Assembly: GCA_030425205.1 (NCBI GenBank) | Contig: JAUIAP010000026.1 | Span: 26,988-90,987 of the forward strand | DNA from: Anaerolineae bacterium | Lineage (GTDB): Bacteria; Chloroflexota; Anaerolineae; Promineifilales; Promineifilaceae | Reading direction: 5' to 3' | Length of the DNA stretch: 64,000 bases | Shown here: positions 1 to 8,961 of the stretch, piece after piece | How positions within the stretch are numbered: the stretch's first letter is position 1 | Layout of the letters: each line of letters opens with the position of its first letter | Notes under the pieces: model-generated | What the model was told of the DNA's origin: nothing | Database searches by the model: none | What the model saw: only the letters and a program-made list of their open reading frames with translations | Program-made: the position numbers and the translations under genes

Positions 1-188
1 ACCTTACGAACGGACTGGTCTGAAAACTAACTTCTGTCTGCATGCGCGGGATGAAAAGAACGGTCATACAAATTGTGTGAATTCTTAAGCATTTGATATT
101 TCTTGTCTGATTGTTAGACATCCCGACAGAAAAGCCAATTATCATGCTACCGATTTGAATAGGGCTTAGCAACAAAATAGGTAAAGGT

Positions 189-2945
189 ATGTATCACTTG
201 AAATTTGGTCGTTTAATGTTGGTTGTTGGATTGTTTATTGGTTTGTTTTCTTTGGGCCAGCGCGCAAATGCTGCCCCCACTGCCTTGACGAAACTCCCCA
301 TAGGTCAAACTGCATACAAAATCACAGTCAATTCGACTGGCATTCACGCAGTCAGCTACGAGATGCTGGAAGCGGCTGGTATGAATGTGGCGGCGGTTAA
401 CCCCGCGAACTTGAAGCTGCTGCATCAAGGTGAATCGGTTGCCTACGAATGGGATGGCGATGCAGACGGCCAGTTTGAAGCGGGCGAGCGGATGTTGTTT
501 TATGGCTGGGAATTTGACGGATCGCGTCACGATGAGCTGTTCGTCGATGAAAACTACTTTTGGGTTTGGGAAGATAGCGTTGTGGGTGACCGCATCGCAG
601 CGCAACCGGCTGCCACTGGCACACCGACAACGGTTAATCATACCCGGCATGAAGTTGTCTATGAGGGCAACAATTTTTTCACGCTGACCTATACCCCCAA
701 ATGGAACTCCTTTGAGAACGAGGCAACCCCTTACTTTCTCGACCGCTTTTCGATTGGTGGTTCATCTTTGATGAAAAGCTATGACATTGCACTCCCCAAT
801 CCTGTCGATGATGGTTCTCAAGCGACCTATTCGGTGGAGATGTTTACAGAGCGCAATGTGCTAAGCCATCATTTTGAAACCCAGATCAATAGCCACACCC
901 CCATGTCCCGTACATGGAATTTTGTCTACAGTGGCAATATCTCGCAGACTGTCCCAATGTCGGTCATTGCCGACGGAAACAATCAATTCCATGTGACATT
1001 CGACAATGTCGCTGCCTCGCGCCCGTCGTCTGACCTTGCCTATCTGCGTGGCATCACGGTTGACTATGCACGTGCGCTGATCGCAACGGACGACACACTT
1101 GCCTTTGAGCAAGCAACTGCTGGAGACTACCTCTTTGAGTTGGATGGATTTAATGAAGGAACGGCCGCCAACGTGCGTGTTTGGAATGTCACAAATCGAC
1201 TTGTCCCAGCAACGGTGCCAGATGTCACCGTTGTGCCAGATGGCGCAGCAAATGAAATTCAGGTTGCGGTTAGTCAATCAGCAGCCGATGCGGCCTATTT
1301 TGTCAGCACGCTGGCGAACGTCATTGAACCGACGATTTCGTCCTACTTCGTCACAGATTTGGAGCCTGCAACCAATTCGGCCGAATGGCTCGCCATCACC
1401 TATCCCGACTTCCGCACGGAAACTGAACGCCTTGCGGCTCATCGTGAAAGTTACAGCGGATTGACCACACATATCGTCGACAGCGATGATGTGATCAATC
1501 AATATGGGTATGGCTATCCATTGCCGACAGCAATTCAGTCCTATATCCGTCATGGGTATGCCGATTGGACAGGCACGCTTAAATACGCCACGCTGATGGG
1601 TGTTGGCAGCATCAATGCGCGCAACTTCAAGTGTGCTGAGTGCAGCGATCTATGGCTGACCACCACCCATTTGATTCCAACGGACCTTATCTTTGAAGAC
1701 CGTAAAATGGGATTTATTGCCAGCGATCATCTTTACTCAATGATGGACGACGCCGACTTGAATCCTGATATTGCCATCGGCCGATTTGCGGTTGCAACGG
1801 TGGCACAGATGAAAGCGATGGTCGATAAAGTGCTGCTCTATGAGGCTAACTTAGAGAACCAAACGCCCGGCTCGTTTGAGATGATGTTCGCCTCTGACAA
1901 TCGGGATGGTGCAGGTGACTTCTGTCTTTCCAATGATGCAGTCATCAACGCAAAGATTCCAAATACAGTCCCACTGACGCACCTTTGTCTGGACGATTAT
2001 CCAAACGCAGATCAATCCGCCTTCCAAAGTGACATCCTGGACAAGATCAATAGCGGGCTGGGTATTTTGAACTATCGTGGTCATGGCAGCGTGTTTGGTT
2101 GGGGCTCCGGCGACGGCATCATGAGCGTCAACGACCAAGCAGAATGGCAAAATGATGGTAACCCATTGGTGATTATCAGTGCAGATTGTCTTGACGGACA
2201 CTTTGCATGGCTGGCCGACGCGGCATTTAGCAACGCATTTTTGCGTTTGGAACAGCGACGCGGAACGGCAGCCCATTGGTCATCGATGGGTCTAGGTTAT
2301 GGGTTCGAGCATGACGTACTGTTGCGCTACTTTTATGAAGGGCTGTTTGAACAGGGAATCGGCCGAATTGGTGACCTAACCAACTACTCGAAAACGAATT
2401 ACAACACAGATGGCTACAATTCGGCCGAAATGTACTCATTTGTCCTGCAAGGTGATCCTGCAATGCTGCTCTATCCAACCGTTGAGCCAGCAACAGGCGC
2501 TGTGACTGGTGCACTTGGATTACAGTCGGATACTGTGGTTGAAGGCAATCCCGGCACGACTGTCCAGCACGAAATTGAGATCGTCAATCCCGGCACGATC
2601 AGCGACAGCTATCGCGTCACCGTTACGGTCAACGGCGTGCAGACCTCCTTTACCACGACGACGCTTGCGCCACGTGGCAGCACACCGCTGTCATTTGACG
2701 TCTTCATTCCAGCCGACGCAGCAGAAGACTCGATTGTTCTTGCGGATGTCGTGATTACCTCATTGACCGATAGTGGAACAACCCACGAAATGCAGGTTCC
2801 CACAAAGGTTGTGTTTGGTGCGCCAACGGCCGTCGGTCTGGCAGTTCAGGCAAGCAGTGACCGCTCTTTTACGACCATATGGCTCGTTGTACTGCTTGCA
2901 TTGACCACACCTGTCGTGCTTTGGCAACGGCATAACGCTTTATAA
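189..2945 (+). CDS. Secreted gingipain-like cysteine peptidase (C25 family), paralog A
   Basis: A 918-residue exported protein with an N-terminal signal peptide (hydrophobic core at about residues 9-22, cleavage after RANAA). The C25 catalytic dyad is visible: His632 in NYRGHGS and Cys667 in ISADCLDGHF, 35 residues apart, close to the gingipain spacing. The region before the catalytic domain (about 30-380) is beta-rich, like the propeptide and Ig parts of the family. After it comes a NEW3/CARDB-like Ig domain (about 790-880), then a C-terminal transmembrane helix (IWLVVLLALTTPVVLW) followed by QRH, so it is probably anchored by its C terminus. The predicted role is an extracellular endopeptidase for protein degradation or processing of surface proteins. 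Its closest relative is the next gene. No type IX secretion gene is seen here, unlike the Bacteroidetes setting of gingipains. Substrate is unknown. Confidence 0.85.
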   Translation: MYHLKFGRLMLVVGLFIGLFSLGQRANAAPTALTKLPIGQTAYKITVNSTGIHAVSYEMLEAAGMNVAAVNPANLKLLHQGESVAYEWDGDADGQFEAGERMLFYGWEFDGSRHDELFVDENYFWVWEDSVVGDRIAAQPAATGTPTTVNHTRHEVVYEGNNFFTLTYTPKWNSFENEATPYFLDRFSIGGSSLMKSYDIALPNPVDDGSQATYSVEMFTERNVLSHHFETQINSHTPMSRTWNFVYSGNISQTVPMSVIADGNNQFHVTFDNVAASRPSSDLAYLRGITVDYARALIATDDTLAFEQATAGDYLFELDGFNEGTAANVRVWNVTNRLVPATVPDVTVVPDGAANEIQVAVSQSAADAAYFVSTLANVIEPTISSYFVTDLEPATNSAEWLAITYPDFRTETERLAAHRESYSGLTTHIVDSDDVINQYGYGYPLPTAIQSYIRHGYADWTGTLKYATLMGVGSINARNFKCAECSDLWLTTTHLIPTDLIFEDRKMGFIASDHLYSMMDDADLNPDIAIGRFAVATVAQMKAMVDKVLLYEANLENQTPGSFEMMFASDNRDGAGDFCLSNDAVINAKIPNTVPLTHLCLDDYPNADQSAFQSDILDKINSGLGILNYRGHGSVFGWGSGDGIMSVNDQAEWQNDGNPLVIISADCLDGHFAWLADAAFSNAFLRLEQRRGTAAHWSSMGLGYGFEHDVLLRYFYEGLFEQGIGRIGDLTNYSKTNYNTDGYNSAEMYSFVLQGDPAMLLYPTVEPATGAVTGALGLQSDTVVEGNPGTTVQHEIEIVNPGTISDSYRVTVTVNGVQTSFTTTTLAPRGSTPLSFDVFIPADAAEDSIVLADVVITSLTDSGTTHEMQVPTKVVFGAPTAVGLAVQASSDRSFTTIWLVVLLALTTPVVLWQRHNAL

Positions 2946-2985
2946 CCGTTTTGTAACCTTTTCTGAGTTTTAGCTAAATAGCCAG

Positions 2986-3011
2986 AGGCGAACCGTTGGG
3001 TTCGCCTTTTT
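2986..3011 (+). terminator. Rho-independent terminator of C25 paralog A
   Basis: Perfect 9-bp stem AGGCGAACC (2986-2994) with GGTTCGCCT (2999-3007), loop GTTG, followed by a run of five T. Confidence 0.9.
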
Positions 3012-3034
3012 CTATGCTACACTGTAAATCGTAA

Positions 3035-3316
3035 ACGCGTTCATACATCTCCTTTTTGCGACTACCGATACAGGTCGACAGACAAAGGTCAAGGGTGCCT
3101 CCACGCTCTTGGCCTTACCTGTCGTTATAGAACCTTTGGCCGGAAATTTTGGATTCGTCCAATTTCCTCCGCGACTGTTGCTAAGTGACAAAAATCGATT
3201 AATCTTCGTAATGAATGAACGGCACGAAAATGGGTAACGAGCTAGATATTAGAAATTTTGCAATACAATGCGGTGTTCACAACGTAGCATAGGTTACGTC
3301 ATGAACACCGTTTTTT
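3035..3316 (+). ncRNA. Candidate structured RNA with own terminator between the two C25 genes
   Basis: This about 280-nt stretch starts after one terminator and ends at another, so it can be its own transcription unit or a long 5' leader. Hairpin 1 closes CGACAG (3076-3081) with CTGTCG (3119-3124) and contains an inner helix AGGTCAAG with CTTGGCCT. Hairpin 2 has TTGGA and TCCAA around a TTCG tetraloop (3149-3162), extended by GGAAA and TTTCC. The 3' end is a strong terminator. No protein-like reading frame is apparent. I do not recognise it as 6S, SRP, tmRNA, RNase P or a known riboswitch. Promoter and exact 5' end are not resolved. Confidence 0.4.
3271..3316 (+). terminator. Intrinsic terminator (end of candidate ncRNA)
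   Basis: CGGTGTTCA (3271-3279) pairs with TGAACACCG (3302-3310), with a further ACGTA/TACGT helix inside, then TTTTTT. It lies directly after a TACAAT hexamer (3264-3269) and 40 nt before the C25 paralog B start codon, so it could also act as a leader hairpin of that gene. Confidence 0.75.
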
Positions 3317-3356
3317 GTTATGCTTGGCGCAATACTTTTATGGGAGAGCAATAATC

Positions 3357-6329
3357 ATGTGGAATAGACGTTTAGTGTTAGGATTAATGGTGTTGTTGGT
3401 CGGCGTTACGCTGCGGATGGGACAGCCACAGGTGATTTCGGCCGAAAACGCTCCCCTCACGTTACCTATTGGCGTAGAAACGTTCAAAATTGTTGTCAAA
3501 GAGGATGGGATTTACGAAATTGACCAACCCTCATTGGCGGCCGCTGGCATGGATGTTGACAACGTGGACCCCGCAACATTGACGATGATGCATCGCGGGG
3601 AGTCAGTCAGCTATGATTTTATCGGAGATGCGGATGCCAATTTTGAGGCGAATGAAAAAATTCGTTTCTATGGCGGACGGTTTACCCAATCACGCCATGA
3701 AGACCTCTTCTATCTAAATTCAGTATTTTGGCTATGGGCAGATAGCAGCGGCAGCCGCATTGCCAGCGTTGACAACGACACGGGTAATCCTATCGCTAGC
3801 GAGTGGAATTCTTCGATTACCGTTGAGCCGATGAACTATTTCCACGCAACCTATACAGATCGTTGGGATAGCTTCGACAATGAGGCCGACGCATGGTATT
3901 GGATCAAGTTTTTCAATGGTCAAACCGAGAGCATCCCGTTTGAAATCCCCAACCCGGTTGCAACTGGCGCAGGAGAGATGACCGTTGAAATCACCGCATT
4001 TCGGGCACAAGATGTCTTTAATCACGAGCTTGAAGTGCAGATTGGCGATGCGCCCCCTGCAAGTCGACGTTGGGACGGTGTAAAGAATGTAAACATTGTT
4101 AGCCCCATTCCAGAAGGGACGCTCATCAATGGCACAAACACGATTTCGCTAACGGGCGACACGCGCGACATCAACGGCAATATCCGCTATGACATCTTCC
4201 ATCTCAACCGCATCACCGTCGATTATCCGCGTGAATTTGTGGCGGTTGATGACACGCTGATCTTTGATTATGACACTGCTGGGGCGACCGATTTTGCCAT
4301 CAGTGGCTTTTCGACTGATAATGTTCTCGTTTGGGATGTGACAGATGTACTCAATCCAGTCGAGATTGCAATTGATAGTGGTGATGTCAATGGCGGTGTG
4401 GTCCAATTCGGCCGAAATCTCCCCGCGCAGTCAAAATTTATCGCCACGACGACCGCGACGTTGCTCTCCCCAAGCGAAATCTCCAGCTATACGCCTAGCG
4501 ATATCCAACCAGAAGGGGGCGCGGATTGGGTTGCAGTTGCACACAATACGCTACTGACTGAAACCGAGCGACTTGCCACGCATCGTGCCACAATGAACTT
4601 CATCGAAACCCACGTCGTCGATGTGCAAGATGTCTACAACCAATTTGGTTATGGCTATCCACTGCCAGACGCGATCAAGGCGTATGCACAAAACGCCTAC
4701 GACAATTGGGACACACCAATTCGTTATCTCACGCTCGTTGGAGACGCAACCCAAAATCCCAACAAGCTTCCATGTAGTGAATGTTCCACTTGGAATACAG
4801 TTGAAGAAACCTATGTCGTGACGGATTTACAATTTGAGGATCGTTTCTTGGGTTTGATTCCCACCGATCACACATTTACATTGCTGGAAGGGGATGATGT
4901 CAAACCAGATATTGCCGTCGGTCGCCTTTCATCGCGCACATCTGAAGAAGCACGTGTCTTTGTAGACAAAATTATCCAATACGATCAAAGCGTCATGGCG
5001 CAAGATGCGTGGACGCGCCGTTTTGTCTTCTTGGCCGACAATCGTGATGCGGGCGGAAACTTCTGCTTTGAGAACCAACAGGTTGCCGGTGGCTTGCCCG
5101 CCGAGTTCGCCCAGACCGCATTTTGTTTGGACGATTATGGTGGCGACACATCACAAGCGAAGGGACAGATTCGTTCCGATTTCTTCAATGAACTTGCCAG
5201 CAACAGCGCGGGTATCGTCAACTATCGCGGGCATGGGAGCATCACCGATTGGGGATCTGGCATCGTCAGACGCGATGATGCGGGACTCTTTTTGAACATA
5301 GATCGGCCGACCGTCATCATTAGTGCCGACTGTCTGGATGGTCATTTTGCGTGGCTGGGGTCAGAAGCACAACATCCTAACTACTCTTCTGCATTGAGCG
5401 AAACATTCCTGCGCCTTGACGGACGCGGCACAGCTGCCCATTGGGGCTCATCTGGATTGGGCTATTCAAGCGAACACACGGTCATGCACACGGGTTTCTA
5501 TGAAGCCATTTATGGCGGTGGCGCACGCACGATGGGCGACGCCGTTGAGTACTCGAAATCGCGTTATCTTGACCGCAACCAACATGAGTCAGAAGCGTAT
5601 GCCTTTATTCTGCACGGCGATCCCGCGATGTTACTGCCATCGACGCAGGTGGCTGGTGTTGAGACAACGCCCGCAACCAATAGCCAAAGCGCTGCACCCG
5701 CGACGCAAGTCAGCTACGATGTAACCGTCACGAATCAAGGGACGGGGCAGGACACGTTTGATATTGTCTTGTCGGGGCATCAATGGGCAGCATCGGCCGA
5801 TTCTGCCACCATCGCACTCGCTGCTGACGAAAGCGCAACGGTGCGTGTCACGCATACGATTCCCGCCGACGCACTCGCCGACGCGACCGACAGCGTCGTC
5901 TTGACTGCGCGTTCGCGTTTTAATGGCAACGTCAGTGATAGCACAACGCTTCAAACGACCGCCACCGCCGTCTATGGCGTTGACGTGAGTGCGGCCGTGA
6001 CTGCACAAAACGGATCAAGTAACACAACGGTCACCTACGACGTCGAGATTGAAAATAGAAGTAACACGGTTGCCACGTTTGACATCACACTGGCGAACAA
6101 TGAATGGACGGTCAATGTGCCGACTTCAGTTGAGCTTGCCGTTGGCGAGACCAAAACGATACAGGTTGAGCATGAGATTCCACTATTGCAAGTTTCGGCC
6201 GAAGATAGCGTGACGGTCAAGGTGACAAGTTCGGCCGATTCGAATGCGACTGACAGCGTTATTCTGACCACGTCAGCGACCGTCTACACGCTGCATTTGC
6301 CATTCGTTGCAAAATCAACCAACGATTAA
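3357..6329 (+). CDS. Secreted gingipain-like cysteine peptidase (C25 family), paralog B
   Basis: A 990-residue exported protein, paralogous to the preceding peptidase over its whole N-terminal and catalytic region. I chose the ATG at 3357 because GGGAGAG lies at 3342-3348 and the longer frame (3315) would start inside a terminator. Signal peptide: about residues 1-29. The catalytic dyad is His626 (NYRGHGS) and Cys659 (ISADCLDGHF). The C-terminal third holds two NEW3/CARDB-like Ig repeats (about 760-860 and 865-965). It lacks the C-terminal transmembrane anchor of paralog A and instead ends in a short YTLHLPFVAK tail, resembling the tails of other exported proteins here. Likely an extracellular peptidase with a different mode of cell attachment. 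Duplication is clear; substrate is not. Confidence 0.85.
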   Translation: MWNRRLVLGLMVLLVGVTLRMGQPQVISAENAPLTLPIGVETFKIVVKEDGIYEIDQPSLAAAGMDVDNVDPATLTMMHRGESVSYDFIGDADANFEANEKIRFYGGRFTQSRHEDLFYLNSVFWLWADSSGSRIASVDNDTGNPIASEWNSSITVEPMNYFHATYTDRWDSFDNEADAWYWIKFFNGQTESIPFEIPNPVATGAGEMTVEITAFRAQDVFNHELEVQIGDAPPASRRWDGVKNVNIVSPIPEGTLINGTNTISLTGDTRDINGNIRYDIFHLNRITVDYPREFVAVDDTLIFDYDTAGATDFAISGFSTDNVLVWDVTDVLNPVEIAIDSGDVNGGVVQFGRNLPAQSKFIATTTATLLSPSEISSYTPSDIQPEGGADWVAVAHNTLLTETERLATHRATMNFIETHVVDVQDVYNQFGYGYPLPDAIKAYAQNAYDNWDTPIRYLTLVGDATQNPNKLPCSECSTWNTVEETYVVTDLQFEDRFLGLIPTDHTFTLLEGDDVKPDIAVGRLSSRTSEEARVFVDKIIQYDQSVMAQDAWTRRFVFLADNRDAGGNFCFENQQVAGGLPAEFAQTAFCLDDYGGDTSQAKGQIRSDFFNELASNSAGIVNYRGHGSITDWGSGIVRRDDAGLFLNIDRPTVIISADCLDGHFAWLGSEAQHPNYSSALSETFLRLDGRGTAAHWGSSGLGYSSEHTVMHTGFYEAIYGGGARTMGDAVEYSKSRYLDRNQHESEAYAFILHGDPAMLLPSTQVAGVETTPATNSQSAAPATQVSYDVTVTNQGTGQDTFDIVLSGHQWAASADSATIALAADESATVRVTHTIPADALADATDSVVLTARSRFNGNVSDSTTLQTTATAVYGVDVSAAVTAQNGSSNTTVTYDVEIENRSNTVATFDITLANNEWTVNVPTSVELAVGETKTIQVEHEIPLLQVSAEDSVTVKVTSSADSNATDSVILTTSATVYTLHLPFVAKSTND

Positions 6330-6340
6330 GATGATACAAT

Positions 6341-6379
6341 ACTGCTGTATTTGGGTGTTTGATAGCTAAATACAGCAGT
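6341..6379 (+). terminator. Long hairpin after C25 paralog B
   Basis: Perfect 12-bp inverted repeat ACTGCTGTATTT (6341-6352) with AAATACAGCAGT (6368-6379). The following T content is poor (TTGATTTC). It starts right after TACAAT (6335-6340), the same arrangement as at 3264-3310. It may terminate the peptidase mRNA or form the leader of the next gene. Confidence 0.6.
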
Positions 6380-6441
6380 TGATTTCTCGAATATCGCGCT
6401 TGGTATTAAAATTTCAACAAATCCACAATCAAAGGACCTAC

Positions 6442-7275
6442 ATGATTTCAAAACGCTGGCTTACCATCACGACAATTTTAGCCTTTAGCATCGTTGTGCT
6501 GACCACACTGCACGTTGCGGCTCAAGATCGCGCCGTTGATCTTGAAGTATTTATCGCTGAACCGACACAGGATGATCACATCGAACTGTTTTTTGAGACG
6601 GGATCAGAAGATAGTACGGCCGAATTTTTCTTTGTACGCGGTACGTCAATCGACGATCCAGTTTTCACAAGCCCATCCCCAAGTTTAGCCATCACGGTTA
6701 CCTACAATAGCACACCGACGCGCTTCATTACTGCGCAAGGCAATGCCGGGTCTGGCTTCACCTACGATGCGTTTGATGAAGATGTCGTCGATGGCCAAGA
6801 GTATTGCTACATGATTGGTGAACGCGAATTTGATAGTAGCGTCGCCTACTATCTGAACGATATTCGCTGCGCAACGGTCGGCGATTTGGCCGTGACCGAT
6901 TTAGCCGTGACCGCAAGTACGTTGAGTGGCGATGCGGGTGAAATGATTACGCACACCCTCTTCATCACCAACAACGGCAACCGCGATCAGCAGTTCATCG
7001 TCACGGTGCCCAATAAAATCTGGCCCACACAAGTGACAAGCCCGATTGTCTTCATTCCTTCTGGCGGATCTATCAGTAGCACGGTCAAGGTAACGATCCC
7101 GGGTGGTGCGTCTAACGGTGACAGCGATACGGCCGATATTCGCATCTCGCGTCAAGATAATGCTGGGCAACCCCCCAATTTACCACCCTACACCATCACA
7201 ACGACGGTCACCACACAAGTGGGCGATTCAGTGACCTACTACAACTATCTACCTATTATTCGCATGGATAACTAG
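6442..7275 (+). CDS. Secreted protein with CARDB/NEW3-like Ig domain
   Basis: A 277-residue exported protein. The start at 6442 is chosen for AAAGGA at 6431-6436 and because it gives a clean signal peptide (hydrophobic LTITTILAFSIVVLTTLHVA, cleaved after AAQD). Residues about 25-145 resemble a fibronectin- or Ig-type strand pattern including a QEYCYMI motif. Residues about 160-255 form a CARDB/NEW3-type domain (ITHTLFITNNGNRDQQF...). It ends in YYNYLPIIRMDN, the LP-hydrophobic tail also seen in the neighbouring peptidase and at 51258-53198. It may be a surface or adhesion partner of the two peptidases. No catalytic motif is visible and the specific function is unknown. Confidence 0.7.
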   Translation: MISKRWLTITTILAFSIVVLTTLHVAAQDRAVDLEVFIAEPTQDDHIELFFETGSEDSTAEFFFVRGTSIDDPVFTSPSPSLAITVTYNSTPTRFITAQGNAGSGFTYDAFDEDVVDGQEYCYMIGEREFDSSVAYYLNDIRCATVGDLAVTDLAVTASTLSGDAGEMITHTLFITNNGNRDQQFIVTVPNKIWPTQVTSPIVFIPSGGSISSTVKVTIPGGASNGDSDTADIRISRQDNAGQPPNLPPYTITTTVTTQVGDSVTYYNYLPIIRMDN

Positions 7276-7678
7276 GACGATATTGAGACTGTGCCAAAAT
7301 CCTACGGCTAAAGCCGCAGGCTGATACGCGAAACGCGCTCAAGCGCGTTGGTTGCAGTGCGTTATGGATGTCGAGTGGTAATGCCTCTCGACATCCATGA
7401 AACAATTTCTGCGTCGTTTGCGACGCACTCACCTCCCCCCCCAATTAACCATCCCCTTCTTGCAGTTCTACCAAATTTCATGATATTGCATGATGCCTTT
7501 CCAGAGACCCCCACGCACCACGCAATACGCAATACGCAATACATCTACCACCTTTCTTCCCACAACCCTGAAAATCCTGATTTCGTCACGCTCCCTTTTC
7601 TGATACATTGTCTCAGAATCAAGGTGATGCCAAATCGCTCTCATGGGCGGACTTTGGCGCCTGATAGGAGATAAGCGC
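7276..7678. other. Intergenic region with three hairpins and a 7-bp tandem repeat
   Basis: No gene is supported in these 403 bases. It holds CCTACGGC/GCCGCAGG (7301-7320, one mismatch), AACGCGCT/AGCGCGTT (7332-7349), a 12-bp perfect inverted repeat ATGGATGTCGAG/CTCGACATCCAT (7364-7398, 11-nt loop) and three copies of ACGCAAT (about 7518-7540). The clustered palindromes look like REP- or MITE-type debris. The sequence TGAGACTGTG at 7284 recurs in the tandem repeat near 63900. Confidence 0.6.
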
Positions 7679-8845
7679 ATGATTGAAAGAGCAAGTCAGT
7701 TTAATTTCAGACGGTTCTTACAAATGCTAGGGGTCATCATCGTCGGCATCGGCGTTCTAATGGTCATTTCGCTGGCGGGTAACTTTTTCTACTTCTTCAA
7801 CACCGTTGAGGCACAGGAAGTTGGCGTTCAGTTTCGACAGGGACGTATCCACAAAATTGTTGGTCCCGGCGTGTATAGTGATGTTGGTCTGTTTGTAAAG
7901 CTAGAGACGATCTCCACACAGGCGATTGCATATCAAACTCGTGACGAGGAGATTATTACAAAGGATAAGCAGCGAATCGGACTTTTGGCAAGCGGCGATA
8001 TTTTTCGGCCGACGAACAAAGACGACATTCGCAACTTGTGGGCGCAATATCGCGGTCTATACACCAGCGATGAAACAGCCATCAATCGCGTCAATGATTT
8101 GACGCGCCAAGCGATGAAGGTCTGCGTTGGTGAGCGCACATTTGATAACAACATTATCGGCTCTGCACGTGATGAACTGCGTGGCTGTATCGACACCGAG
8201 TTGAACAAGTTGGCGACTCGCTACGGTTTGCGCGTTGAAAATCTGGTTGTACCAGAGGTGATATTATCGACCGAAGTCCAAACCGCCCTTGATGCAATTG
8301 TGCAGAGCAGACTTTTAACGGAGAAGGCGGCGCAGGATGAGTTGAAGGCGTTGGCAGAAGCGGCGGCCGAACAGGCACGTCAGGAAGGCGAAATTCGCGT
8401 CGCACAAAGCCGTATTCAAGAAGAGACGCGCCAGCAAACTGAGTTGGCCGTGCTTGAGCAGGAACGCCTAGCTGCACAACTCGCCCTAATTGAAGCGCGT
8501 CGTGACAACGAGCTTGCCGAAAAAGAGACGGAGCGTCAACTAATCGAAGTGGGCAAGGCCAACGACCTGTTGGCGGCGCAACTCGATGTTGAAATCAATG
8601 GTGAACTGGCGGTTGCGGCACGGGCGCGTGCTGAGGCAGAAATTGCCTATGAGTCGACCGTTGCGGCACTTTACAGGGAGAACCCAACCTATGTGCAATG
8701 GATGATGGCACAAGCCAACGCCAGCGCACTCAATGCGACTGACAAGGTAATCTTCACCCCCGAAGGAACCGTTCCGACGCTCGTCTTACCCGGTCCGGGC
8801 ATCGTCCCCACAGTGGACACGACGCCAGCCGGCGAAACACAATAG
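7679..8845 (+). CDS. SPFH/band-7 (prohibitin-like) membrane protein
   Basis: A 388-residue protein with one N-terminal transmembrane helix (about residues 18-40). An SPFH domain (about 45-220) follows, with VEAQEVGVQFRQGR and QTRDEEIITKDKQRIGLLASGDIF. After it comes a long Glu/Ala-rich coiled coil (about 225-320). Start chosen at ATG 7679 with AGGAG eight bases upstream. Proteins of this family form ring-like oligomers on the membrane that scaffold proteases or organise lipid domains. The C-terminal tail is Pro/Gly-rich (LVLPGPGIVPTVDTTP). Unlike the common pairing, no NfeD or FtsH partner gene lies next to it. The family call is firm; the cellular role is inferred from the family only. Confidence 0.85.
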   Translation: MIERASQFNFRRFLQMLGVIIVGIGVLMVISLAGNFFYFFNTVEAQEVGVQFRQGRIHKIVGPGVYSDVGLFVKLETISTQAIAYQTRDEEIITKDKQRIGLLASGDIFRPTNKDDIRNLWAQYRGLYTSDETAINRVNDLTRQAMKVCVGERTFDNNIIGSARDELRGCIDTELNKLATRYGLRVENLVVPEVILSTEVQTALDAIVQSRLLTEKAAQDELKALAEAAAEQARQEGEIRVAQSRIQEETRQQTELAVLEQERLAAQLALIEARRDNELAEKETERQLIEVGKANDLLAAQLDVEINGELAVAARARAEAEIAYESTVAALYRENPTYVQWMMAQANASALNATDKVIFTPEGTVPTLVLPGPGIVPTVDTTPAGETQ

Positions 8846-8858
8846 TTTTCCCTACCAC

Positions 8859-8887
8859 GACTGCCACGCCTCGCAAGCGTGGCAGTC
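8859..8887 (+). terminator. Hairpin after SPFH gene
   Basis: Perfect 11-bp stem GACTGCCACGC (8859-8869) with GCGTGGCAGTC (8877-8887), loop of 7. There is no U-tract, so termination strength is uncertain. Confidence 0.65.
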
Positions 8888-8961
8888 ATCATAAACCCCA
8901 CTAACCCTGTGAGACGCAGTAAGTTGTCATGTATGGTAGAGAGCGATAAAGTTCCTGAAAT

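Noticed and set aside
1..188. Promoter of the first C25 gene
   Set aside because: Several weak -10-like words (such as TATCAT) exist but none has a convincing -35 at proper spacing.
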